A stretch of DNA of 64,000 nt from Takakia lepidozioides. Its lineage: Eukaryota; Streptophyta; Takakiopsida; Takakiales; Takakiaceae. The notes below the pieces were generated by a model. It was not told the origin of the DNA. It saw only the letters and a list, made by a program, of their open reading frames with translations, and made no database searches. Each line of letters opens with the position of its first letter. Within the stretch, counting starts at the first letter, position 1. Positions 22,511 to 32,832 of the stretch are shown piece after piece. The translations under genes were made by a program, and so were the position numbers. The stretch spans positions 26,226,001 through 26,290,000 of the forward strand of contig CM060734.1 of the NCBI GenBank assembly GCA_030704615.1, in the 5' to 3' direction.

Positions 22511-23973
22511 CTAGGAAGCTGCTAACGTTGAACTCAACCTCAAACCAGCAGGTACCACTGCCAAGTTTGGGTCAACTCTGTCATCAACATTGGGAAGGTG
22601 ACATGGCGCACAATTACGCACATGGTCCTTCCAAGCCATGTCATCCCGACCCTCCAAGATCAGGACTCTTGAGGCCAACACCTCTTGAACCCTCAGAATA
22701 ACACGCCCTACAGTGACATCCAGGGTTGTAGGAGCAGTCTGCTGCAAATAAACATAGTCACTAGGGCTAAACCTCCGAACCCCGAGACGATATCCTCCAC
22801 CACGTATAGTGGCATACCTCAACGTATCACGGTGTTGTGCAATGGCAAGGTTCTCAAAAGCCATGGGCATGACTTTCTTGAACAACTTTGCACGCTGATC
22901 ACATGCACGTCCACACACGTCCGGATCGTCAAGATTAAGGACTTGAGCAGTGTCCCTACGAATGGCTGCAGGCAAATCCGGCTCTCGACCAAAGAGAAGG
23001 AAATATGGTGAGAAGGAGGCAAATGATGTTTGCTTGCTGAATCTATAGCCCATGGCTATCCAAGGTACCTGAAGATCCCAATCTCCTAGGTGTCCCTTCT
23101 GCAAGCCATACTTGCGCAAACCCTTCTTCACTGTCTGTACAACTTCTCTGCCAAGCCATCGACCTCAGGATGATCCCGAGAAGTGGTACGGTGGTCTATC
23201 AAGGCTTTATCACAAAGCCTAAAACCCCCCCAAGAACTCTCTCCCTTGGTCCGTGAATACCTCAGCTAGAGTACCGAATTGGCTAAGCACACGATCCAAG
23301 AATGCATACGCAGCTCCCTCACTAGCCTTATCAGGCAATGGAACCAATTCAATCCACTTGGAGAAGTGCTCCATCATCACCAACACATATTTGTGGTGGC
23401 GTATCGTCAGTGGCAACGGTCCTGCGAAGTCAAGACTTCACATGTAGCCCCCAATCCCATGATGGGTAAAGGATACAACTGTGGTGTAGGGGCGTTGAAT
23501 GAAGCACGCACCCTGTCACACACCATGCACCTAGCCACGAGCTGATGTATCTCTGTATGCATACCACGCCACCAATACTGCCCCTGCAGTAGACTGCGAG
23601 TGCGTCGCACTCCAAAATGCCCCAACTCCTCATGGGCATGCCGCACTAACCGTGCACGCTGTGTTGGGTGAGGCACGATCCTCATCCGATCATCCTCCCA
23701 CACTCGAAGTAGGTGTATCCCCTCCCACTTGAACCTCTTGGCTCGTTGCAGGATCCGATCCTTCTCCCTGGCAGTCACAATGGCTGTCGTGTCTCCCGTG
23801 CGGAGGTAGTCCAACATAGCCAAATCCTCATATATATCTTTGGCACCACCTGGCTCATCACTAGCCTCAGGGTCCTCAGACACTCCGTCTACAGTCGTCC
23901 CTGTTGTAAGTCCAACCTGACCTACCGATGCCAAGATACACAAAAATGCAGATGCGTGACATCCCGGCATCAT
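22511..23973 (-). pseudogene. Element A integrase (zinc-binding, core and C-terminal regions), frameshifted
   Basis: Integrates the element's cDNA. The minus strand shows, in order: an HHCC zinc-binding region (RHAHEELGHFGVRRT ... CMVCDR, about 23650-23520), the catalytic core start with YVLVMMEHFSKWIELVPLPD and FTDQGREF (about 23400-23225), a VDGLAE segment after a frame break near 23220, then GYRFSKQTSFASFSPYFLLF and a basic C-terminal region ending at 22511. The core is disrupted by stops at about 23219 and a one-base shift near 23140, so no active integrase can be made. It belongs to a different Ty3/gypsy lineage from elements B and C and lacks a recognisable chromodomain. Confidence 0.85.
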
Positions 23974-24511
23974 CTCCTCGTCCGTCTCACCATGCCACCA
24001 AGCTCTAGTGTCATCCTACTGGCTCGTGCATGGATTGTGACTCGTCCTCGATTAACCGAACCTGGTCGATGCACAACCTGAAAGTCATACTTTTGGAGTA
24101 TGAGTGCCCACTGTGCAAGCTTCCCCGTAAGCTTGTCTGACTCCATCAACCACTTGAGTGGCTGGTGATCCGTGACAAGGGTGAAGAGATTGGCATATAA
24201 ATAGCACCTGAATTGTGCCACGGCCCACACTGCAACTAAGCACTCTCCCTCATATAAGCTATATTTAGTCTCTGCAGCGTTGTTCGAGTGGCTAGCATAA
24301 GCCACTACGAACTCTTTTCCCTCATCATCCACCTGTGTGAGCACCGCTCCAAGCCCCAACATGCTCCAATCCATATGCAGCTGAAAGGGACGCCCCTGAT
24401 AGGTCGTCTGAAGATGGGCGTCGAGGTCAACCTCGCCTTGAGCTCATGAAAAGCTCGTTTCTGCTCATCTTCCCACTGCCACTCCTGGTCCACCTTGGTC
24501 AGCTTGGTTAG
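23970..24511 (-). pseudogene. Element A end of reverse transcriptase and RNase H
   Basis: The minus strand from the element B boundary reads LTKLTKVDQEWQWEDEQKRA and LKARLTSTPI (the connection region after the reverse transcriptase thumb), then after a frame change the RNase H domain: MDWSMLGLGAVLTQ, YSLYEGECLVAVWAV, TDHQPLKWLM and LQKYDFQVVHRPGSVN. These are the standard Ty3/gypsy RNase H landmarks. The reverse transcriptase palm with its Y-x-DD motif is missing between here and 37461. Confidence 0.9.
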
Positions 24512-25067
24512 TGTCACGGACATAGCCCAGAGGAACTTACCAGGAATAAATACCAAAAGTTACCAAGTTACCATGTTACCGGAAGTTACCATGATTTACC
24601 GTGATTTACCATTATTTACCAAGTTACCGGGAGTTTATCAAATTACCAAGAGTAACTTGAGAAACTGCTCAGAAAGCTTCCTTTGGAAGAAACTTCTCCA
24701 TCAAGATACCTTCTTTGTTTAAGGAAACTTCTCCATCAAGAAACCTTTGTTTAATCTTGGAAACTTCTCCAGCAAGAAACCTCCATAGATGAAGCTTCTT
24801 AGGGAAGCTTCTTAGTAGCCAGTATATATAAGAGGCGAGATTGGACACTCTTCAGTCTCGCCAACACCAGTTCAAGCTACTCTTATTTCCAGTTCCCAGT
24901 ACTCTAGCCTAGTTTTCAGTATCTGGTACTTCAGTCTAGTTTCCAGCATTCCAGTATTCAAGTCGTGTTCCAATATATTGTACTCTTGTTCATTGTTATA
25001 AAGATCATCTTGGTTCATATTTACTCATCGTGCATACGGCCACGCCGACCTTGATTTCTTGTCTAGT
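24512..25067 (+). repeat. Element B 5' LTR
   Basis: Starts TGTCACGGAC and matches 36865-37460 closely; the 3' copy is about 40 bp longer through two internal short duplications. U3 begins with many TTACC-type decamers (24555-24655), followed by clustered GAAnnTTC motifs and TATATATAA at 24823-24831. The end given is where the two LTR copies stop matching; the true end may lie slightly further right, before the gag start at 25162. Confidence 0.85.
24671..24831 (+). promoter_or_regulatory. Heat-shock-element-like cluster and TATA box in element B LTR
   Basis: Perfect GAAnnTTC cores (the minimal inverted pair bound by heat-shock factors) occur at 24689-24696, 24724-24731, 24760-24767, 24791-24798 and 24804-24811, with a degenerate sixth near 24672. 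A TATATATAA box follows at 24823. The 3' LTR has six perfect cores (37046, 37062, 37097, 37133, 37164, 37177) before its TATA box at 37196. The arrangement recalls the heat-activated ONSEN retrotransposon LTR. Confidence 0.6.
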
Positions 25068-25161
25068 CTTGTACCTCTAGTCTGATCTCTTGTTTGTGTT
25101 CAGTCATGTTCTCGTCCTTGATAGTTTGGCGAGACTGAAATTTGTTCCTTAGTTAGTTAAG

Positions 25162-26200
25162 ATGAAAGGTACATTTGCGGAAACGGTCGTCACATTGCAG
25201 AGTCTTCAGCTCCAGATGCAAGAACTTCGTGCCTCTACTGCCCAACTACAAGCTGATCAGTCTCAAGATCTTAGCAACACTCTCAACAATTTGCAACAAC
25301 AAATTTCAGAGTTGAATGAGTCGAACAATGGATCTTCAACCTGACGAGTCTCTACTACAACAAATCCTACTACCACGGTTCCTTAAAATCTTCAACAGAT
25401 TACAAGAGAACCAAAGGTCAGCATGCCCGAAAAATTTGATGGGACGAGATCAAGATTTCGCGGTTTTGTTCAACAAGTACGATTGTTCCTATGACTACAT
25501 CCACAACGCTACCCTGATGAAGGTATTCAAGTGCGATTCGTAGACACCCTTCTATCAGGCACTGCCCTATCTTGGTTTGCACCGCTATTAGAGAAAAATT
25601 CGTATTTACTATACAATTTTGAAGCATTCATATCCAAGTTCACTACAACATTTGGAGAGAATGATAGAGAGAGAGTTGCAGAGACAAAGATGCGAAATCT
25701 TCGACAAGGAGTACATCCAGCTTCCGTTTATGCTGCCGAATTTCGACAACTTGCGTGCGACCTCGACTGGAATGAGAAGAGTCTCATTAGTCATTTTCGA
25801 TAAAGAAGATGTAAAAGATTTGCTGCTGACGATGCCAAACGTGAGTACACTGAGCGAATTCATCACCCAAGTCATTGCATGCGATAATCGTTTCTTCGAA
25901 AAACGTCAAGAGAAGCGATCTGGATGGTCGACGACGCACCATGCCGTTGCTACCACGGCACCAAACACAACGATCCATTAGACATCCAGTAATGATCGTA
26001 TACAGATTGATACTATCTGATTCAAGCCATTGACGCCACAAGAAAAAACAAATACGGCGCTCAAATGGATTATGCCTTTATTGTGGAGAAGATGATCACA
26101 TAGCATTAAACTGCCCCAACAAGAGAAGATTCAAAGCTCGGGGCACAACTCAAGTGTTCGATACGCGGAGGTCGGAAAACGAAGATGTCCAGTCACAGTA
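25162..26200 (+). pseudogene. Element B gag, degraded
   Basis: Structural protein of the virus-like particle. The N-terminal segment starts MKGTFAETVVTLQSLQLQMQ with a Gln-rich coiled-coil look. The gag core follows with DTLLSGTALSWFAPLL, FEAFISKFTTTFGENDRERV and LRQGVHPASVYAAEFRQLA (about 25540-25760). A CCHC zinc knuckle, C-L-Y-C-G-E-D-D-H-I-A-L-N-C, lies at 26072-26113. Frame changes near 25320-25440 and 25800 and stops around 25980 break the frame. Confidence 0.85.
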
Positions 26201-26206
26201 GGGACC

Positions 26207-26602
26207 ATGCGGCTGAACACCCCAAATTCCTCACAAAAAAAATGTCTTTTTCTACCTCCAGACCCTGTACCTTGTTTCACAGTTCCAGTAAAGATCAGGA
26301 TGCAAAATCGAGATATCTCTGTAGAAGCACTTTTGAACTCGGGTGCTTCAGCGTGTTTTATTGACAAAGACTTTGCAAAGCAATACAATTTAACGCTCGT
26401 AAGAAAGAAATTCTCGGCCCCTGTTGAAGTCATCGATGGACGACCGTTAGCATCAGGAAATATTGACCATGAAACTCGACCCCTTGAAGTGAAGCTTAAA
26501 AATCAAGGATCACAGATTGTTTTCAATGTCATCCAATCTCCTACGAATCCTGTGATCCTTGGACTTCCCTGGTTTATACTTCATAATCCTAACATCGACT
26601 GA
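26207..26602 (+). pseudogene. Element B aspartic protease with active-site Asp replaced
   Basis: Retropepsin-like fold: FTVPVKIRMQNRDISVEALL, then the active-site loop reading LLNSGASACFID instead of the family's D-S/T-G-A, then VILGLPWFILHNP, the usual end of the Ty3/gypsy protease. The catalytic Asp is Asn (AAC at about 26336), a single G-to-A change from GAC, so the protease would be inactive. The frame ends at a TGA just after NPNID. Confidence 0.85.
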
Positions 26603-26617
26603 CGATCACGAAAATTT

Positions 26618-28420
26618 TTGGCAAGACAAAAATGCAAAAGTACCAAAGGTATACACCCCCTGTTTCTTGGAGCTAGAGCCTTCATGAGAGCTACGAAGAA
26701 AGACGCGACATTTGCACTTTATGCGACTCCGATCAAAACCACAACAGACCAAGGTACTTCGACATTACCCACTCAATATCAAGATTTCAAGGATGTCTTC
26801 GAGAAGAAAAATGCAGACATGTTGCCAGAACATCGACCTTATGATTGTGCAATTGAGTTGCAAGAAGGAGCTCAACCACCATTCGCCCCGATGTACAATT
26901 TATCTCAGACGGAGCTGGCTGCTTTACGCGAATACATTGATGAAAATTTGTCAAAGAATTTCATTCGACATTCGAAATCACCCGCGGGAGCACCTATCTT
27001 ATTTGTGAAGAAGAATGACGGATCGTTACGCATGTGTGTGGACTATCGTGGGCTCAACAAAGTCACTATAAAAAATCGTTACCCACTACCGCTGATTTTC
27101 GGACTCCTCGAACAACTTGGACGAGCAAATTTTTTCACAAAGTTCGACTTGAAATGAACTTACAACCTTGTACGAATAAAAGAAGGAGACAAATGGAAAA
27201 CTGCTTTTCGCACAAGGTACGGACATTTCGAATACAGTGTTATGCCTTTCGGTCTTACAAATGCTCCAGCAATTTTTCAACACATGATGAATGACATCTT
27301 TCGAGAATTTTTAGATGACTTTGTAGTCATCTATTTGGACGACATTTTGATATTTTCACAGAATGAAGAAGAACATGGTCGCTATGTACGCCTTGTCCTT
27401 GATAAATTGAGGGAAAAAAGACTATATGCCAAGTTGAAAAAATGTCTTTTCCACCAATCTGAAGTCGAATTTTTGGGCTACATTATTTCCGACAAATATG
27501 TCTTTATGGATCAGAAGAAAATACAAACCATCATCGAGTGGATTAAACCAACTTAGGTCCGAGATGTACAATGTTTTCTAGGATTTACAAATTTTTATAG
27601 AATCTTTATCAATGACTAATCCAAAATTGCTGCATCACTGACACAACTCACAGGAAAGGACAAATTTGTATGGGACGAGAAGGCTGACCAAGCATTTGAA
27701 AGGCTGAAGCAGACATTTATAACGACTCCAATACTGATACATGCAGACCCATCTAAACCATTCTTTTTGGAAGCAGATGCATCGGACTTTGTACTTAGCG
27801 CGGTACTCTCTCAATACGGTACAGATGGCCGACTTCACCCTGTTGGTTTTCGTTCTCGCAAATTTTCCGCTGCGGAGATCAATTATGAAATCCATGACAA
27901 AGAACTTCTAGCGATTATCGATGCTTTTGAGGAGTGGCGTCATCTATTGGAGGGAGTTAAACATCAGGTCACAGTCTATACCGATCACAAAAACCTCGAG
28001 TATTTTATGAGTGCTCGTGTTTTGAATCGACGTCAAGCAAGATGGAGTATGTCACTAGCAAGGTTTGATTTTGATATTACCTACCGTCCCGGACATCTTC
28101 AAGAAAAACCAGATGCTCTTTTTCGACGATCGTATCTTGTGTCAAAAGAAGGGGATGCAGCTTTTGACCAACAGAAATCCATCATCTTGAAACCAGCAAA
28201 TCTCCAAGTGAATATGTTATCCATGTCCACCTATGACGATGTAGAGATCATAAAGGAGATTCAGGAAGCACTGAAGAGTGACCAATTTGCTACGACACTA
28301 CGAAGTCAACTAAATCGACCTCAAGACAACCCACATGTTACAAACGACTTCGAATTCAAAGATGGCTTACTTTATTTCAAGGGACTTCTCTATGTACCTC
28401 CAGGACCTACACGATTTTGA
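26618..28420 (+). pseudogene. Element B reverse transcriptase and RNase H with nonsense codons
   Basis: Reverse transcriptase landmarks in order: [51 protein letters not shown] and YLDD at 27332-27343 (palm catalytic pair intact), then [16 protein letters not shown]. RNase H follows: EADASDFVLSAVLSQYG, YEIHDKELLAIIDAFEEWRH and YTDHKNLEYF. Stops interrupt it after FTKFDLK (TGA, about 27155), after IEWIKPT (TAG, about 27554), near 27618 (TAA) and at about 28418 (TGA). Most are explicable as single transitions. Confidence 0.9.
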
Positions 28421-29497
28421 ATTCTTCAAACATGTCATGATCTTCCGGCTGCAGGATATTTCGGCTTCAACAAAACAATGGAATTGATATCCAGGGACTA
28501 TTGGTGGCCGCAGATGTGGAAACTCGTGAAAGAATTTATAAAATCTTGCGACACATGTGCTAGAGCGAAGGAACCACGACATCGACCTTATGGCCTTCTT
28601 CAACCATTACCCATTCCCAAGGGTCCATGGTCGTCCGTGTCTATGGACGGACCTTCCAATTTCCAAGACCACTGATTCAATCCTTGTTATTGTATATCGT
28701 TTTACGAAGATGACACATTTCATTCCATGTAATAAGACGGTTACCGGCGAGGAAACTGCAAGACTCTTCTTCAATAATATCTACCGCATTCATGGACTCC
28801 CGAAGGACATCGTATCTGATCGAGGACCACAACTCATGTCAAATTTTTGAAGGGGATTATTTCACATATTGGATACTAAGATCAACCTCTCTACAGCTAA
28901 TCATCCACAGACTGATGGTCAAACCGAACGCGTAAACCAGATTTTGGAGCAGTATCTTCACTGTACGATAAATTATCACCAAGATAATTGGACGGACCTT
29001 CTGTCATTGGCTGAGTTTGCCTAAAACAACACTATACATTCTTCGACCAAACAAACTCCATTTTTCTCCAATTATGGTCATCATCCTCGAGCAAACCTTT
29101 TCCACATGAAAACTATTGGAAGCCCTGCTGTAGAAAACCTTGCTACTCATCTTGCTACGATTCACAAAGAACTTACATTCCACCTCGCAGAAGCTCAAAA
29201 ACAATACAATGAGTATGCAGATCAACGTCGCCAACTCCAACCCCAGTTCAAGGTTGGAGATCGTGTGTGGCTTCTTCGACGGGATATACAAACCTCGCGA
29301 CCATCAAGGAAGTTGGATTATCAATGCCTGGGACCATTCAAAATTATTCGACAAATACATCCGGTGAGTTTTCGGCTTGAACTCCCACGAAGGATGCGCA
29401 TCCATCCAGTCTTTCATGTTTCATTATTGGAGTTGTATCATCTATCGAATATTCCAGGGAGAGTTTCCGTACCACCTCCACCAGTCGAAGTCAATCA
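28421..29497 (+). pseudogene. Element B integrase and start of chromodomain, broken
   Basis: Zinc-binding region CHDLPAAGYFGFNKTMELI ... CDTCARAK, in which the second expected His (usually GHFG) is Tyr. The catalytic core has a frame break near 28660, then VSDRGPQLMSNF and [14 protein letters not shown] (the catalytic Glu is present). Stops fall at about 28847 and 29023. The C-terminal part has FKVGDRVWLLRRD, YQCLGPFKI and RIHPVFHVSLLELY. The reading then enters PPPPVEVN and is cut by element C at 29498; it continues at 36454 with QEYEVDEVLDSRI. Confidence 0.88.
29493..29497. repeat. Target-site duplication AATCA, left copy (element C)
   Basis: AATCA directly precedes the 5' LTR of element C; the same five bases follow the 3' LTR at 36454-36458. 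Five base pairs is the usual duplication size for Ty3/gypsy integration, so the outer limits of element C are certain. Confidence 0.95.
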
Positions 29498-30224
29498 TGT
29501 CGCGACCCTTTGCCTTGAGGGCAGGGGGTTGGGACACATGAGGGGCTGCCCCTGTGGTGGGGGCAGCGGCAGCGATAGGTATGGGGGGCTGAAGCACCCT
29601 TGAGTGCCCAAGGCACTCAGGGAAGCGGAGGCGCTCACTAGGTGGAGCCCCGCACATCGGGTTGCGGTGGGGGTGGCTCCACAAGGGGTGGTGGTAGCTT
29701 AGCGGGACTTAGTGGGGGTGGCATAGGACTCACCATGGGGACGGAGACCTCGTGGTGGGAGTCGTGGGGAGTCTTGGGACTCATCACGGTCCATAGGGGC
29801 CGTGGTGAGTGGGCCAAGATTCACCGCGACTCATCACCGGAAGTCGAGGGTTTTCGTAGTGGTTCGCCATAAAATGGCATGGCTGGTTGTGAAACCCCCG
29901 CGGACAGCTACAGAAGTATATATAGGGAGTAGTAACCCCGAGAACGGTGCAAGCCTGTTGGTGACCAAAAACTAGTGAGTAAGCGAGCGAGCCGGAAAGC
30001 GACCAAAGAGTGGGGAGCTGTTCCGGACTGCCAACTACCAAAGGGAATTCCCGTTGGTTCCAAATCGGTGGAGGGTTCTTTGGGAGAACAAAGGGGGACC
30101 GTTATGCCCCGGTGAGCAGCCGAAGCTCCAAGTTGGCCCGGCGGCGAGGTTGGGAGTCAGGCGCGCGCATCAAAGCGAGTAACTATGACTTGAGGGGGAG
30201 CTTACCGAAGTGAGGTGCGCGACA
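29498..30224 (+). repeat. Element C 5' LTR
   Basis: 727 bp, TGTCGCGACC to GGTGCGCGACA. TATATATAG at 29917-29925 marks the promoter. It is rich in GTGAGT/ACTCAC and GACTCATCAC repeats upstream of the TATA box. It differs from the 3' LTR by about 18 substitutions and several short indels. Confidence 0.97.
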
Positions 30225-30226
30225 CT

Positions 30227-30238
30227 TGGTATCAGAGC
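30227..30238 (+). other. Primer-binding site of element C (initiator Met tRNA)
   Basis: TGGTATCAGAGC, two bases after the 5' LTR end, is the standard plant Ty3/gypsy minus-strand primer site complementary to the 3' end of initiator tRNA-Met. Confidence 0.95.
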
Positions 30239-30384
30239 TTAGAGTTCAGTACGTGATCGTCCTTGGGATTGGCCTCATCATAGGGTCGGGCAAGCCAAAG
30301 CGAAAGCGGAACGGCCCAAAAGATGATGATCCTGGTGAGCCCGATGGGGGCGACGTGTCACCGAGGCGGCCGTTTGAGGAAGCG

Positions 30385-31278
30385 ATGCATGTCTCCAAAA
30401 ACGAGGCCGCTCAAGAGCGGGAGGAATCTGAGGAGTCGGAGCCCGAGGAATCCCTGAGAGCTCCGACCGACCAACAGATGCCTCCCATGCCGGCAGCCTT
30501 TTGGGAAGGGTTGTTGGCGCAATTTGGCGGGACGTTGAAAGACGTGTTGAAGGCGGCTAATGCCACTTCCACTAAGGCAAAATTTAAGGTGAAGCCTAAG
30601 GAACCCGGTACCTTCGAGGGTGTCCGAAATCGGAAGGCACTCAACACCTGGCTCTTGGAGCTAGAGCAGTACTTCCGGGCGGCCAAGTTGAGTGACGAGG
30701 ACCGGGTGGAAGTGGCTCCCACCTATTTGAGGGGCTATGCTCAACAATGGTGGCAGAAACGCCTTCACGACCAAGGTCCAGGCCCGAAAACCTTGAACTG
30801 GAGTGGGTTCAAGGAATTGATGAAGAGACAGTTTGTGCCCCTCAACGCGTCCTGGCTTGCCCGGGACAAGATGAGGAATTTGAAGCAAACAGATGACATT
30901 CGGGGGTGTGTCCAGGCTTTCAATGTGCTGTTGCTCGAAGTCGCGGACATGGCAAAATCAGAAATGGTCTTCAACTTTGTGGCGGGACTGGCCCCATGGG
31001 CCAGGCGGAAGTTGGAGGAGAAGCCACCCAAGACTTTGAACGAGGCAATTGAGAGGGCTGAATGTTTCTCGGGTGTCCCTAGGGGTGAGAGACAAGGCCG
31101 TACGGAGCTGAACCACAAGAAGACCCGGCGGGAAGGTGACTCCTTCCGACCGGAAAAGAAGTGGGATAGGCCACGCGGTGACAATGGCACGTGGAAATCG
31201 AAGGGAGGGCCTTCACACGTCAATGCGGCACCCGGTGCTTTGAAAGAAAAAGCGGGTGAAGCGGCTTATGGCGGATAG
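30385..31278 (+). CDS. Element C gag, ending in a TAG
   Basis: Structural Gag protein. The frame is open from the primer-binding site, but the first in-frame ATG is at 30385 (MHVSKNEAAQ). Acidic N-terminus, then the gag core: KVKPKEPGTFEGV, TWLLELEQYFRAA, YLRGYAQQWWQKRL, FKELMKRQFVPLNA and FNFVAGLAPWARRKLEE. A basic tail follows. The frame stops at TAG 31276-31278 immediately before the zinc knuckle, in the position of an expected CAG codon, so the original frame probably continued into pol as one polyprotein. Confidence 0.85.
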   Translation: MHVSKNEAAQEREESEESEPEESLRAPTDQQMPPMPAAFWEGLLAQFGGTLKDVLKAANATSTKAKFKVKPKEPGTFEGVRNRKALNTWLLELEQYFRAAKLSDEDRVEVAPTYLRGYAQQWWQKRLHDQGPGPKTLNWSGFKELMKRQFVPLNASWLARDKMRNLKQTDDIRGCVQAFNVLLLEVADMAKSEMVFNFVAGLAPWARRKLEEKPPKTLNEAIERAECFSGVPRGERQGRTELNHKKTRREGDSFRPEKKWDRPRGDNGTWKSKGGPSHVNAAPGALKEKAGEAAYGG

Positions 31279-32178
31279 AAGGCGACCTTTGATGGAGTGT
31301 GTTTCAATTGCGGGGAGCCCGGGCACATGGCCAAGAAGTGCACGAAACCTCGACAATTGAACATGACTCGGGCAACCACGGAGCTGTCGGAAGATACCAT
31401 CAGTTGCTTGGTGGAAGCGGTGGTCGCCAGGACTTGCAAGGTAGGCAACTATTCTTGTGAGTTGTATCAGGAAACTGGCGCCCTGCATAAAGGGAGTCAG
31501 TTATTGTTCGTGGATGGGATAATATCCGGAACTAACGTGTCGTTGTTGGTGGACACAGGAGCGTCGCACTCCTTCATGACGCCGGCGGCGGCGCGAAAGT
31601 TGGGACTCCCGACAAGTGACGTGGGGGCCTCTATTGAGGTGCGTTGTGCCAAAGGAGAACCACAGTTGGCGACAAGGTTGGCGTTTGATGTTCCTCTTCA
31701 ACTGGGGAGTTGGGAGGGACGTGAGAACTTCACCATCTGCGAGATCGATGGAGTGGATCTCATTTTGGGGATGACCTTTTTGAGCAAATCCGGAGTGGTC
31801 ATAGATGGCCGCAAGAGAGTAGTCACGCTGCCATGTGGGAATGGTGGCGAGGTCTTACGAGTGTCGGAAACGCCCAAATCCGTGGGAGGGCGAATAAACC
31901 TTCTGCCAGCAAGGGAGTGGGCCGTGGAGGAGGCACACGAGCCCCAGTTTTTGCTTTACATTAGAGAAGTGAAGGGAGAAGGCGATGGGGAGCTGAGCCT
32001 AGATTGGATCAAGGGGATTTTGGAGAAATACCAGGATGTGATGCCGGAGGATTTACCAAGCGGCTTGCCACCGCGAAGAGGAGTTGACCACAAGATTGAG
32101 GTGATACCGGGATCGGAACTGCCTGCCAAGGCACCCTACCGGTTGAGCCACAGAGAGTTGGCCGAGCTGAAGACTTAG
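31279..32178 (+). pseudogene. Element C zinc knuckle and aspartic protease
   Basis: The zinc knuckle C-F-N-C-G-E-P-G-H-M-A-K-K-C lies at 31300-31341. The protease follows: LLFVDGIISGTNVSLLVDTG with intact DTGASHSFM active site (about 31552-31578), later DLILGMTFLSKSGVVIDG. The reverse transcriptase entry (IEVIPGSELPAKAPYRLSHR) follows in the same frame until TAG at 32176-32178, again where CAG (Gln) is expected after LKT. The frame is the same as gag, so only the two TAG codons separate gag, protease and reverse transcriptase. Confidence 0.88.
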
Positions 32179-32832
32179 CTCAAAGATCTAATGTCAAAGG
32201 GGTACATCCGGCCGAGTAAGTCACCTTACGGAGCCCCGGTACTATTCGCAGACAAGAAGGATGGGACGCTACGGATGTGTGTCGATTACAGGGCTTTGAA
32301 TAAGGTGATTATCAAAAACCGGTATCCTTTGCCAAGGATCGACGACCTTTTCGATCGGTTGGCAAGAGCGAAGTATTTCAGCCGGATCGATCTGCGCTCC
32401 GGCTATCATCAAATTCGAGTGGCGGAAGGAGATGAGGAGAAGACCGCGTGCAGGACAAGGTATGGTTCATATGAGTTCTTGGTGATGCCTTTTGGGCTCA
32501 CCAATGCACCCGCAACCTTTAGTACGCTGATGAATAGCCTTTTCCAGGAGTGGTTGGATGACTTTGTGATCGTGTACATCGACGACATCTTGGTGTATTC
32601 GAAAACAAAGGAGGAGCACCTGGAGCACCTCAAAAGGGTGTTCCAGAAATTGTGGGAATGGAAGCTGTATGCCAAAGCTTCAAAGTGCGAATTCGGGGTC
32701 ACAAAAGTACACTCACTCCATAAGGGACTGCCATACCGGGGGCTGGTTGGTGGGATCCCTCTCTCTCCCTCCCTCCTTGGAATTGGAGTTCCTGGGGCAT
32801 GTGATTACACAGGATGGGATCAAAATGGATGA
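32179..32832 (+). pseudogene. Element C reverse transcriptase, interrupted by a 76-bp intron-like insertion
   Basis: Reverse transcriptase landmarks: [70 protein letters not shown] and the catalytic YIDD at 32575-32586. After CEFGVTKV the frame runs into 76 extra bases (about 32710-32785) before [11 protein letters not shown] resumes in another frame at 32786. The extra segment starts at GTACAC and has a pyrimidine tract CTCTCTCTCCCTCCCTCC, so it looks like a short intron. Confidence 0.85.

Noticed and set aside
24305-24556. Minus-strand frame joining element A reverse transcriptase to residues FIPGKFLWAMSV
   Set aside because: Those residues come from the reverse complement of the element B LTR; the resemblance to the FIPGF motif of reverse transcriptase connection regions is accidental.
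30226-30384. Gag start at the beginning of the open frame in element C
   Set aside because: The frame begins with TTG inside the primer-binding site; the first in-frame ATG is at 30385.
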